Of a stretch of DNA of 64,000 nucleotides, positions 27,117-35,452 are shown one piece after another (position 1 is the first letter of the stretch; every line of letters begins with the position of its first letter). Made by a program: the position numbers and the translations under genes. Origin of the DNA: Mediterranea massiliensis (GTDB taxonomy: Bacteria > Bacteroidota > Bacteroidia > Bacteroidales > Bacteroidaceae). The notes beneath the pieces are model-generated. The model searched no databases. It had not been told where the DNA came from and saw only the letters and a list, made by a program, of their open reading frames with translations. The stretch is taken from assembly GCF_900128475.1 (NCBI RefSeq), contig NZ_LT635839.1:662807-726806 (forward strand). The letters run 5' to 3'.

Positions 27117-28445
27117 ATGAACTTCGTTTTTAGACTATTCTTATTGGGAAGTTTGCTTCTGGCAAACTTCCTCCCCGTCCACTCCCGCGACAGCAAGTTT
27201 ACCCGCAAGGGCAGCGGTCCGATGTATTGGATGGCCTACGAGTATTGCTACGACAACAACCGGCCTCTGCCCGAAGACCGTTACAAGAAAAACATCGATT
27301 GGATGGACACGCATCTGAAAGCGTATGGCTACGATATGATATGCACTGACGGGTGGATAGAACAGGCGCAAACGATAGATGCCAACGGATACATCACCAA
27401 GTACAACAGTGATTGGCAGCATGACTTCAGCTATTGGAGTGATTACATCCGTGGCAAAGGGATGAAGTTCGGCGTCTACTACAACCCGATGTGGCTGACA
27501 CGTGCCGCGTGGGAGCAAGACTGTCCGGTGGCAGGCGCGGAAACCACCGCCCGCCAAATCGTGGGGAAGAACAGTTTCAACGCCGATTTGTATTGGGTGG
27601 ATACCGCCCGTCCCGGAGCCGAGCAGTGGATAAAGGGATATGTGCGTCATTTCATCGACTTAGGGGCCACTTACCTGCGCATCGACTTCCTGGAGAATTA
27701 CGAGCGGAACTACGGTTCGGACAAATACGTGCAAGCCTTGAAATGGATTAAGGAGGAAGCAGGCGATGAGATTTTCATCAGCCTGGTGATGCCCAACTGT
27801 TTCAGTCACGGCAAGAACGAAATACCGTATGGCGACATGATACGCATCAGTGACGATTGCTTCAAAGGCGGATGGGACTTTGTGAGTGGACGCCGGAGGG
27901 GCGAACGTCAGGAAAACTGGCCGCAATACGGCAATGCGTTCGATGGCTTCATCGGATTCTCTGACATAGCGGCCCCCGGCCGGTTGATTATGGACGGAGA
28001 TTTTATGCGCATGAACACTATGGCCGATGTGGACGAACGCCGTTTCCTGTTCTCGTTGATGGTTGTCACAGGGTCTGCGCTGGCCGTTTCAGACCAGTTT
28101 GACACGGCGACGGAGGAGTGCTTGGAGGTCTATCGGAACAAGGAGCTGATAGAACTGAACAAGGCTGGCTTCTGTGCCCAACCGTTGTCCCGGGATGTCA
28201 AGAGCAAAGACAGTTCCCGCTGGATTGGGAAATTGCCTTGCGGCGATTGGATTGTCGCTTTTTTCAACCGTGAAGATGCAGCGGACGAATACCGCATCGA
28301 TTTCGGGAAAGAACTGGGCATCGAAACGGGAAAAGCGGGAAATGTGCGCGACCTCTGGACACATCAGGACTTGGGCGCTATGGAAGGCTCCTATGCTGTG
28401 ACGTTAGAGCCTCACAGTTGCCAAGTAATACGTATAACAAAGTAA
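27117..28445 (+). CDS. GH27/GH36-clan glycoside hydrolase, first copy (alpha-galactosidase or isomaltodextranase-like)
   Basis: A 442-aa exported enzyme with a signal peptide (about 1-23) and a TIM barrel of clan GH-D. Visible signposts: YGYDMICTDGWIE, GMKFGVYYNPMW, TYLRIDFLENYE with the probable nucleophile Asp in LRIDF, and MIRISDDCFKGGWDF with the probable acid/base Asp. A beta-sandwich C-terminal domain follows (WIVAFFNREDA, VRDLWTHQDLG, LEPHSCQVIRI). GH27 includes alpha-galactosidases and isomaltodextranases; the SusE-like and GH97 neighbours make an alpha-linked glucan or galactoside likely. The next gene is a diverged paralogue 6 bases downstream. Confidence 0.8.
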   Translation: MNFVFRLFLLGSLLLANFLPVHSRDSKFTRKGSGPMYWMAYEYCYDNNRPLPEDRYKKNIDWMDTHLKAYGYDMICTDGWIEQAQTIDANGYITKYNSDWQHDFSYWSDYIRGKGMKFGVYYNPMWLTRAAWEQDCPVAGAETTARQIVGKNSFNADLYWVDTARPGAEQWIKGYVRHFIDLGATYLRIDFLENYERNYGSDKYVQALKWIKEEAGDEIFISLVMPNCFSHGKNEIPYGDMIRISDDCFKGGWDFVSGRRRGERQENWPQYGNAFDGFIGFSDIAAPGRLIMDGDFMRMNTMADVDERRFLFSLMVVTGSALAVSDQFDTATEECLEVYRNKELIELNKAGFCAQPLSRDVKSKDSSRWIGKLPCGDWIVAFFNREDAADEYRIDFGKELGIETGKAGNVRDLWTHQDLGAMEGSYAVTLEPHSCQVIRITK

Positions 28446-28451
28446 TTAGGG

Positions 28452-29867
28452 ATGAAATTGGCAACAGTTTTCAATATGGGTATTTTGATGATAGTCCTGG
28501 CATTCCTTTTAGGAGGATGCCAGGATTCTGGAAGCGGTTCTTTGCAGGAGCCGCAGGAGCCTGAAACGGACATTCACGTCTACAAAGCCCCGTTGTACTG
28601 GAGTGTGTACGAATATTGCTGGAACCAGAGCAAGAACGGAGTGGCCAATGAGGATATGGACATCAGCCCGGACGAATGGGACAACATCATCGACTGGGTG
28701 GCACGCGACCTGAAGCCTTACGGATACGACATGATATGCACCGACGGATTCATTCCGATGATAGCCGACGATGAATCGGGATATATGACCCGTTATGGAA
28801 GCATGCCGCTGGAGGAGCTCATTGCCAGATGCAGGGCAAAGGGTCTGAAAGTGGGCGTCTACGACAACCCCTTGTGGCTGCACGGACCCGACGACACCCC
28901 GATACCGGGCACGGACGTGACCTTTGGCGATCTAAAATACAAGTCGGGCGATAAGATAGATAATTCCGGGCATGACGACACTTGGTTCAGCTGGGTGGTA
29001 GCTTCACATAAGGGCGCCAAGGAATACATTGACGGATTCTTCAAGCATTTTTCGGAAATGGGGGTGGATTACATCCGCATTGATTTCCTGAGCTGGTATG
29101 AAAACGGGCAAGACCGTTCAATGGGCGTCGTGGGGCGTGGCTACGGACGCGAGACCTATCGGCTGGCCTTGCAGTACATCTGCGAATCGGCACAAAAGTA
29201 CGGCGTGTTTACTTCATTGGTCATGCCTCACCTGTTCGACCATGCCGACCTGGAGAAACGCTACGGCAACATGGTGCGCATCGTGGCCGATACGGGCGAT
29301 GGAGGGTGGGGACATTTCTCTGCCAACGAACGGGGGAAGATTTACGGCTCCTGGCCCGCAAGCATGAACATGTTCGACGGATTTCTCCACTTCTCCGATG
29401 TGAGCGGACGGAACGGCGTGATTCTGGACGGTGACTTTATCCGCCTGAGCACCTTCGGCACGGACGAGGAGAAACAGTCGGTCATCTCGTTGCAACTGAT
29501 GGCCGGAGGCCCCGTGACCGTGGCCGACCAGTATCACACGATAGGCGACAACCTCCGCTTCTACCAGAACAGCGAACTGCTGGCCTTGAACGCCGACCGC
29601 TTTGTCGGGAAGCCGCTTGCCGCCGACCGCTGGGACAGCCGAAGCCAGATATGGTACGGGCAACTCTCTGACGGCGATTGGGTGTTGGGGCTCTTCAACC
29701 GCGAAGACAGCAGGCAGAAACGTTCTGTGGAGTTTGCCGAGCTGGGCATCGAAGGCAGCATGGACGTGCGCGACTTATGGACACACACCGACGAAGGCGA
29801 AGCCTCGCGACTGGAAGTGGAGCTGCCTCCGCATGGTTGCAAAATAGTAAAACTGAGTAAGAAATAA
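28452..29867 (+). CDS. GH27/GH36-clan glycoside hydrolase, second copy, lipoprotein
   Basis: A 471-aa paralogue of 27117-28445 with the same barrel marks: GYDMICTDGFIP, LKVGVYDNPLWLHG, DYIRIDFLSWYE (probable nucleophile Asp) and MVRIVADTGDGGW (probable acid/base Asp). The C-terminal sandwich is the same (WVLGLFNRED, VRDLWTHTDEG, LPPHGCKIVKL). Unlike the first copy it has a lipobox (LGGC, Cys23) and a short Gly/Ser/Glu-rich linker, so it is probably membrane-anchored and may act at the surface while the first copy acts in the periplasm. The two begin 6 bases apart and likely split one substrate class between cell compartments; that division is inferred. Confidence 0.8.
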   Translation: MKLATVFNMGILMIVLAFLLGGCQDSGSGSLQEPQEPETDIHVYKAPLYWSVYEYCWNQSKNGVANEDMDISPDEWDNIIDWVARDLKPYGYDMICTDGFIPMIADDESGYMTRYGSMPLEELIARCRAKGLKVGVYDNPLWLHGPDDTPIPGTDVTFGDLKYKSGDKIDNSGHDDTWFSWVVASHKGAKEYIDGFFKHFSEMGVDYIRIDFLSWYENGQDRSMGVVGRGYGRETYRLALQYICESAQKYGVFTSLVMPHLFDHADLEKRYGNMVRIVADTGDGGWGHFSANERGKIYGSWPASMNMFDGFLHFSDVSGRNGVILDGDFIRLSTFGTDEEKQSVISLQLMAGGPVTVADQYHTIGDNLRFYQNSELLALNADRFVGKPLAADRWDSRSQIWYGQLSDGDWVLGLFNREDSRQKRSVEFAELGIEGSMDVRDLWTHTDEGEASRLEVELPPHGCKIVKLSKK

Positions 29868-29900
29868 CGTATCTTGAGTAATCATTTTAAACCAAACAAC

Positions 29901-32030
29901 ATGAGACTTTTTTTCAAAACCATCTGCCTGGCCTTGTCAGCCTCTTTCATGGGCTTACTGGCACAGGCACAAGAAAGCACAGTACAGTCGGTCACGTCGC
30001 CCGACGGAAACCTGACCCTCCGTTTCGAACTGGGCGAAGGAGGAGCGCCCCGCTATTCGTTGCAATATAAAGGCAAGGATGTGGTCAAACCCAGCGGGAT
30101 GGGCTTCCGGCTGAAGGACGGCACGGCCCTGGTAGATTATTTCAGGCTGGTGAAAGCATCCCAAAGCGAGAAAGACGAGACGTGGAAACCCGTGTGGGGC
30201 GAAGAGAACGAAATACGCGACCATCACAAAGAGCTGCTGGTGGAACTGGAGCAAACCTCTTCCAAGCGGCTGATGAACATCCGTTTCCGTGTATTCGACC
30301 ACGCCTTGGGCTTCCGTTACGAGTTTCCGCAACAGCGTAACCTGAGCTATTTTGTCATCACCGACGAATGTACGCAGTTTGCTATGACAGGCGACCACAT
30401 TGCTTGGTGGATTCCAGGTGATTACGACACGCAGGAGTATGACTACACACGTAGTCGCCTGAGCGAGATACGTGGCCTAATGACAGGTTCTATCACCGGC
30501 AACCTGTCGCAAACCAGCTTCTCGCCCACCGGCGTACAGACGGCCCTGATGCTGAAGAGCGACGACGGCCTGTACATCAACCTGCACGAAGCCGCTCTGG
30601 TGGACTATCCGTGCATGCACCTCGACCTGGACGACAAGAACTTTGTCTTTACCTCCTGGCTTACGCCCTACCCCAACGGCGACAAGGCTTACATGCAATC
30701 GGCCTGCCGCACGCCTTGGCGTACGGTCATTGTCAGCGACGACGCCCGCGACATCCTCGCTTCGCGCGTCACGCTGAACCTGAACGAGCCCTGCAAGCTG
30801 GAAGATACATCCTGGATAAAGCCCTGCAAGTACATGGGCGTCTGGTGGGAAATGATTACCGGCAAGAGCGAGTGGAGCTACACTTACGATGCGCCCAACA
30901 TCCACTTGGGCCAGACAGACTATGCCAAACTGAAACCCCACGGACGCCATGGCGCCACAACCGGAAACGTGAAGCGGTACATTGATTTCGCGTCAAAACA
31001 CGGCTTCGACGCCCTGTTGGTGGAAGGATGGAACATCGGTTGGGAAGACTGGTTCGGCAACGCCAAGGACGAAGTGTTCGACTTCGTGACGCCGTATCCC
31101 GATTTCGACCTGCCGGGCATCCGCGACTATGCCAGGCAGAAAGGCATCAAGATGATTATGCACCACGAGACCTCGTCTTCCATCCGCAACTACGAGCGCC
31201 GCATGGACGAGGCCTACCGCTTTATGAAAGAAAACGGCTACGACGCCGTGAAGAGCGGCTATGTGGGCAACATCATTCCTCCCGGACAGAACCACTACAA
31301 CCAATGGCACGTGAACCACTACCTGTATGCCGTGAAGAAAGCGGCCGAATACAAGATTATGGTCAACGCCCACGAAGCCGTGCGCCCCACCGGCTTGTGC
31401 CGCACTTATCCCAACCTTATCGGCAACGAGTCGGCGCGCGGTTCCGAGTATCAGGCTTTCGGAGGCAGCAAGCCCGGCCACACGGCCATCCTGCCCTTCA
31501 CACGACTGATAGGCGGCCCCATGGACTACACCCCCGGCCTGTTTGAAAACGACATAAAGAAGTACAACCCCAACAACTCTTCGTGGGTAAACACAACGTT
31601 GTGCAACCAGCTCTCGCTGTACGTCAGCATGTCGAGCCCGTTGCAGATGGCAGCCGACCTACCCGAAACCTACGAACGGTTTATGGATGCCTTCCAATTC
31701 ATTAAAGACGTGGAAGTGGATTGGGATCAAAGCTGGTATCTGGAGGCTGAACCGATGGAGTATGTCACCGTGGCACGCAAGGCCAAAGGAAAAGATTTGT
31801 GGTTTGTGGGCGGTACCAACGGTGAACAACCCCGTATTTCGGTCATTAACCTCAATTTCTTGCCGGCAGGCAAGTATGTGGCGATCATCTATCAGGACGG
31901 TAAAGATGCTCATTATAAAGAGAATCCTCAAAACTATGTCATCAGTACTAAGAAAGTGTCTCCTAAGACGAAACTGAAGATTTGGACGGCGGCAGGTGGT
32001 GGATATGCCATCAGTATACGGCCTCAATAA
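29901..32030 (+). CDS. GH97 glycoside hydrolase, inverting alpha-glucosidase type
   Basis: A 709-aa exported enzyme; ATG 29901 (MRLFFKTI) is chosen over the TTG at 29874. The N-terminal beta-super-sandwich (about 25-280) precedes the TIM barrel. Five Glu residues match those of SusB with the same spacing: Glu375 in VEGWN, Glu423 in HHETSS, Glu492 in NAHEAV, Glu510 in GNESARG and Glu516 in GSEYQAFGG (SusB E391, E439, E508, E526, E532). Glu423 and Glu492 are the general bases of the inverting group, so alpha-glucosidase action is predicted, not the retaining alpha-galactosidase type. Calcium should be bound through Glu492 and Glu510. It is the last gene of the locus. Confidence 0.92.
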   Translation: MRLFFKTICLALSASFMGLLAQAQESTVQSVTSPDGNLTLRFELGEGGAPRYSLQYKGKDVVKPSGMGFRLKDGTALVDYFRLVKASQSEKDETWKPVWGEENEIRDHHKELLVELEQTSSKRLMNIRFRVFDHALGFRYEFPQQRNLSYFVITDECTQFAMTGDHIAWWIPGDYDTQEYDYTRSRLSEIRGLMTGSITGNLSQTSFSPTGVQTALMLKSDDGLYINLHEAALVDYPCMHLDLDDKNFVFTSWLTPYPNGDKAYMQSACRTPWRTVIVSDDARDILASRVTLNLNEPCKLEDTSWIKPCKYMGVWWEMITGKSEWSYTYDAPNIHLGQTDYAKLKPHGRHGATTGNVKRYIDFASKHGFDALLVEGWNIGWEDWFGNAKDEVFDFVTPYPDFDLPGIRDYARQKGIKMIMHHETSSSIRNYERRMDEAYRFMKENGYDAVKSGYVGNIIPPGQNHYNQWHVNHYLYAVKKAAEYKIMVNAHEAVRPTGLCRTYPNLIGNESARGSEYQAFGGSKPGHTAILPFTRLIGGPMDYTPGLFENDIKKYNPNNSSWVNTTLCNQLSLYVSMSSPLQMAADLPETYERFMDAFQFIKDVEVDWDQSWYLEAEPMEYVTVARKAKGKDLWFVGGTNGEQPRISVINLNFLPAGKYVAIIYQDGKDAHYKENPQNYVISTKKVSPKTKLKIWTAAGGGYAISIRPQ

Positions 32031-32668
32031 TCTTCCTACTATAGGAGGAAGCAATCGTTTGTGTTCTTGCTCTTTTTCTCTTGTTCGTGCAAGTGGGGTA
32101 GATGGTTAGTAATGTGGATTGTACGATTGCTTATTTTGAATTTGTTAAATATTCCCCCCGGATGGTTTGTGAAGCATCTCTTTTTGTTTAAATATGGCAA
32201 GAAATGCTTTTCGAACCGTCCGTTTTTTGTTGTTTATGGAAATGTATAGACAATTGAATTCCATTTGACGGATACTTGCATGGCTTAGGAAAGTCGTAAC
32301 CAAGGAGTAAACTGATACCATGCTGTGAACTAACTGTTATCATGCTGCGAGTTAACTCTTGCCAAGTTGGCTGTAAACTACTGTGGATTGTCTCTGTTTT
32401 TATTCGTATTTTTGTGTGTTTCCTGTTTTTAGTCATAATGGCTGAAGCGAAATATTGCCCCTGCCTATAATGTTTTCGTTTGATACTTGTTAGTATTCTC
32501 CGAGATAATCGACTAAGAGTAGCCTTTAGCTCTATTTAGTGGTGTGAAGAGTTGTGGCGGCGCATTACCTTTTGCGGTGTAAAGTATTGGATGTTTAGAT
32601 GCAAATTATTCCTTTCCCCCGATGAAAATATACTATGTTTTCCTATCGGTGGATGTTGTGGGGTGCTT
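32031..32668. other. Convergent intergenic region with repeat array D
   Basis: This 638-base AT-rich gap separates the GH97 gene from lysO, whose 3' ends face each other. A weak dyad CTTCCT/AGGAAG lies just after the GH97 stop. The 22-nt array D is at 32296-32383. I see no credible gene or strong terminator in the rest. Confidence 0.7.
32296..32383. repeat. 22-nt-period repeat array D
   Basis: Four diverged units start at 32296, 32318, 32340 and 32362, exactly 22 nt apart. Each has AACT at unit positions 15-18. Units 2 and 3 share CATGCTG near the start, and unit 3 contains the perfect palindrome GAGTTAACTC. The units are less alike than in arrays A to C. Confidence 0.7.
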
Positions 32669-33589
32669 TTAAAGTGAACAGAACAACGTTACGAGGAATG
32701 GTACACTGAAGTCCACCGTGAACCCGTGGAAGATGGACACTACGACAAACTCTTGTCCCGAAGTGCGGGTGATGATGGGAAGCGTGGTGTCCATTGTGGT
32801 GGCACCTCCGGCCGAAATGGGTGCCAGACGCCCGAACCAGCGTACCAACAGTGGTGCTGCCAGTAGGGTAATGATTTCGCGGCTGATGTTGGCCAGCAGG
32901 GCTATGGTGCCCAGTTCGGCTCCGCGGTATTCAGTGATGAAGATGCTCGACAGTGAGTAGTAGCCGAAGCCGGAACCTATGGCCAGGCAGTCGGTGAGGC
33001 TGCGGTGGGTCAGCAGCAGGCTTATAACGGCTGTGCCCGCCAGTGTGCCCACAATGGTCATGACGGGGAGGAAGATAAGTCGCGGGTTGAGCGTGCGGAA
33101 GTTTTTCAGTGTTTGGGGATCGTTGCCGACGCTGATGCCCACGCTGGTCATCAGTGCGCAGAGGGCGTAGAAGCTGATGTGGCTGCCCGGTTGTGCAGGC
33201 AGGATATGGAATAAGCTGCTGATGATTCCCAGAACGAAAAAGATGACAATGACAAGGCTGCCTTTCAGGGCTTGCAGGTTGCCGCTACCCTTTGTCGCAT
33301 CGGAAGAAGTCTGCTCTTGTGCTTTTTTGTGTCTGTTGAGCATGTGCCACAACAGTTTGGCCGCTGTTACACTGCCCAGTGTGCCGCCTATTGTCAGCAG
33401 GATGGCTTCCAGCCCGATGGTGTGCAGGCCTTGTATGATATCTTTGTTGCCTCCTACCTCTACGCCCAGCAGGAAGAGCAATAGCCAGATGAGGATGGTG
33501 ATGAAACGCTGGATGCCCTTTAAACGGTGTCTGCGTAGCAGAAAACCGGCAACCATTCCCGTCAGCATGAGTCCTATGACTGTGAACAT
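32669..33589 (-). CDS. lysO: LysO-type lysine exporter (DUF340)
   Basis: A 306-aa inner membrane protein of the LysO (YbjE) family, which exports L-lysine in E. coli. It has about eight hydrophobic segments, an N-terminal half with LIWLLLFLLGVEVGGN and a C-terminal half with GFGYYSLSSIFITEYRGAELGTIALLANI and PLLVRWFG, the conserved core of the family. The charged linker near 95-110 (HKKAQEQTSSDATKGSG) separates the two parts, as in fused LysO proteins. It is transcribed away from rnhB; the two start regions share a 91-base gap with back-to-back -7 elements. Substrate is inferred from the family. Confidence 0.88.
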   Translation of the reverse strand: MFTVIGLMLTGMVAGFLLRRHRLKGIQRFITILIWLLLFLLGVEVGGNKDIIQGLHTIGLEAILLTIGGTLGSVTAAKLLWHMLNRHKKAQEQTSSDATKGSGNLQALKGSLVIVIFFVLGIISSLFHILPAQPGSHISFYALCALMTSVGISVGNDPQTLKNFRTLNPRLIFLPVMTIVGTLAGTAVISLLLTHRSLTDCLAIGSGFGYYSLSSIFITEYRGAELGTIALLANISREIITLLAAPLLVRWFGRLAPISAGGATTMDTTLPIITRTSGQEFVVVSIFHGFTVDFSVPFLVTLFCSL

Positions 33590-33616
33590 CTTTTATTATT
33601 CTTTTGAAAAACGGGG

Positions 33617-33655
33617 CAAAGATAACAATATTTTGTCAGCTTCCTCTTATCTTTG
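33617..33655. promoter_or_regulatory. Divergent -7 elements for lysO and rnhB
   Basis: TATCTTTG on the minus strand (33617-33624) faces lysO, and TATCTTTG on the plus strand (33648-33655) faces rnhB. Both fit TAnnTTTG. Clear TTTG elements 19 bases upstream are not present for either. Confidence 0.55.
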
Positions 33656-33680
33656 CGTCGTGTAAAAAGATTATAAGACC

Positions 33681-34286
33681 ATGTTACTTCCCTATCTGAA
33701 TGCCGATCTGACGGAGGCAGGTTGCGATGAAGCCGGTCGCGGTTGCCTGGCTGGAGCTGTCTATGCCGCTGCTGTCATCCTGCCAAAGGATTTTCGTAAC
33801 GACCTGCTCAACGACTCCAAACAATTGACCGGGCATCAGCGCTACGCCTTGCGCGAGGTTATCGAACGTGAAGCCGTAGCATGGGCTGTCGGTGTCGTTT
33901 CGCCGCAGGAAATTGATGAAATCAATATCTTAAACGCTTCGTTCTTGGCCATGCATCGTGCCATCGACCAGCTCATTGTTCGTCCGCAGCACTTGCTCAT
34001 CGACGGCAACCGTTTCCGTAAGTACCCAGATATTCCCCATACCACGGTAGTGAAAGGCGATGGCAAGTATCTTTCTATTGCCGCGGCGTCCATCTTGGCC
34101 AAAACCTACCGCGACGACTACATGAACCGCCTGCACGAAGAGTTTCCCTGCTACGGATGGAACCGCAATAAGGGCTATCCCACGAAAGAGCATCGTGCCG
34201 CTATTGCTGAGCATGGCACGACGTCCTATCATCGTTTGTCGTTCAACTTGCTGGGTGACGGCCAGCTCTCCCTGGACTTCGGTTGA
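33681..34286 (+). CDS. rnhB: Ribonuclease HII
   Basis: RNase HII (201 aa) cuts RNA in RNA-DNA hybrids and begins removal of single ribonucleotides from DNA. The metal-binding acidic residues are in CDEAGRGCLAG (Asp-Glu near 13-14), LLIDGNRF (Asp near 109) and SILAKTYRDDYM (Asp near 150). NDSKQLT and the GYPTKEHRAAI segment are also standard. The length is normal. The stop lies only 4 bases from the end of the convergent corA gene, leaving no room for a terminator between them. Confidence 0.96.
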   Translation: MLLPYLNADLTEAGCDEAGRGCLAGAVYAAAVILPKDFRNDLLNDSKQLTGHQRYALREVIEREAVAWAVGVVSPQEIDEINILNASFLAMHRAIDQLIVRPQHLLIDGNRFRKYPDIPHTTVVKGDGKYLSIAAASILAKTYRDDYMNRLHEEFPCYGWNRNKGYPTKEHRAAIAEHGTTSYHRLSFNLLGDGQLSLDFG

Positions 34287-34290
34287 GATA

Positions 34291-35217
34291 TCAGAACCAC
34301 TTGATTCGCCTGAACCACACGAATGTCCCTGCCGAGATGGCTGCTGACAGTAGTACGATGAACAGGAAAGCATGGGGGAACGAATCCAGATGGATGTCTA
34401 CGTTCATGCCGTAGAAACTGGCGATTACAGTGGGTATCATCAGTGTGATGCTGAGGCTCGTCATGCGTTTCATGATGTCGTTCACGTTGTTCGAGATGAT
34501 GGAAGCAAAAGCATCCATTGTGCCAGTGAGGATGTCGCTGTAGATGTTCACCGTGTTGTAGGCCTGGCGCAGTTCGATGACGGCGTCGTCCAGCAGTTCC
34601 ATGTCCAGCATGCCGGTGTTCTGGAAGATGTTCTTCAGCCGGCCTATCAGCACCTCGTTGCCGCGGATGGAGGTGTCGAAGTAGACCAGTGTCTTCTGGA
34701 GCTTCATCAGTCGCAGCAGGTCTTCGTTGCGGATGCTCTTCTCCAGTTCCTTTTCGGCGTTGGCCACCTCGTTGTTGATCTGCTTCAGGTACTTCAGGAA
34801 CCAGACGGCCGAGGAGTAGATGAGGCGCAGGATGAGGTCCAGCTTGTTGTTCACGGCGATGCCCTTGCGGCGCGTGTGCTGGACGAAGTCGGGCAGCAGC
34901 TCCGTGCGGTAATAGCAGACGGAAACAATGATGTCGTTGTTGGTAATGATGCCGATGGGCACCGTGATGAAGGGAATCTGCGGATTACTGCTCTGCATGG
35001 GGATGCGGAGGATGGTGAGCAGCCAGTTGCCTTCGGTTTCGGTACGCGGCCGTTCGTCGGCGTCGGCAATGTCTTCGAGGAAAGATTCGGGAACATTCAG
35101 CTCGCGGGTGAGGAACTGGAAATCGTCGTGGTCGGGGCATTCTACGTTTACCCAGCAATTGGGCGCCCACAAAGGTTTCTCAACGAAACCGTTTTCGCTG
35201 TAGAGATACTTTCTCAT
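34291..35217 (-). CDS. corA: CorA family divalent cation transporter
   Basis: A 308-aa CorA-type Mg2+ (or Co2+/Ni2+) channel subunit, expected to form pentamers in the inner membrane. The cytosolic N-terminal domain has a mixed alpha/beta part (about 1-120) and long helices (about 150-240) that form the funnel. Two C-terminal transmembrane helices are joined by the hallmark YGMNVDI loop; the second ends at VWFRRIKWF, giving the basic C terminus typical of CorA. It starts at 35217. A possible -7 element (TATCTTTA on the minus strand, 35362-35369) lies about 145 bases upstream. Confidence 0.93.
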   Translation of the reverse strand: MRKYLYSENGFVEKPLWAPNCWVNVECPDHDDFQFLTRELNVPESFLEDIADADERPRTETEGNWLLTILRIPMQSSNPQIPFITVPIGIITNNDIIVSVCYYRTELLPDFVQHTRRKGIAVNNKLDLILRLIYSSAVWFLKYLKQINNEVANAEKELEKSIRNEDLLRLMKLQKTLVYFDTSIRGNEVLIGRLKNIFQNTGMLDMELLDDAVIELRQAYNTVNIYSDILTGTMDAFASIISNNVNDIMKRMTSLSITLMIPTVIASFYGMNVDIHLDSFPHAFLFIVLLSAAISAGTFVWFRRIKWF

Positions 35218-35373
35218 CGGTTAAGGCCTCCTTTCTTAGGTTGCGTACGGAGGCTGGCGATGCAGAAGGTCTCCGTTCGCGGTTAGGGATTCATACTGTT
35301 GTTACACGTTCGAGGGTTTGAATCGTCCATATCTGTTGTTCTCAATTTTATTTTTGCGGCGTAAAGATAGAAA

Positions 35374-35408
35374 ATCGGAGGCATTTGCGGTGCCTCCGAT
35401 TCTGTTTT
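35374..35408 (-). terminator. Terminator after the TlpA-like gene
   Basis: ATCGGAGGCA (35374-35383) and TGCCTCCGAT (35391-35400) form a perfect 10-bp stem with a 7-base loop. A T-run follows on both strands, so it can end transcription of the TlpA-like gene (minus strand) and may be bidirectional. Confidence 0.8.
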
Positions 35409-35452
35409 TTAGGTTTTGTTTCAATTTTACGGTGCTGCTGTCGGTTTCATTG

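Noticed and set aside
32061..32249. 62-aa ORF after GH97
   Set aside because: AT-rich, Leu/Phe-rich frame without a ribosome site or protein-like pattern.
34372..35286. 304-aa ORF on the plus strand opposite corA
   Set aside because: Shadow of corA, which has clear family motifs on the minus strand.
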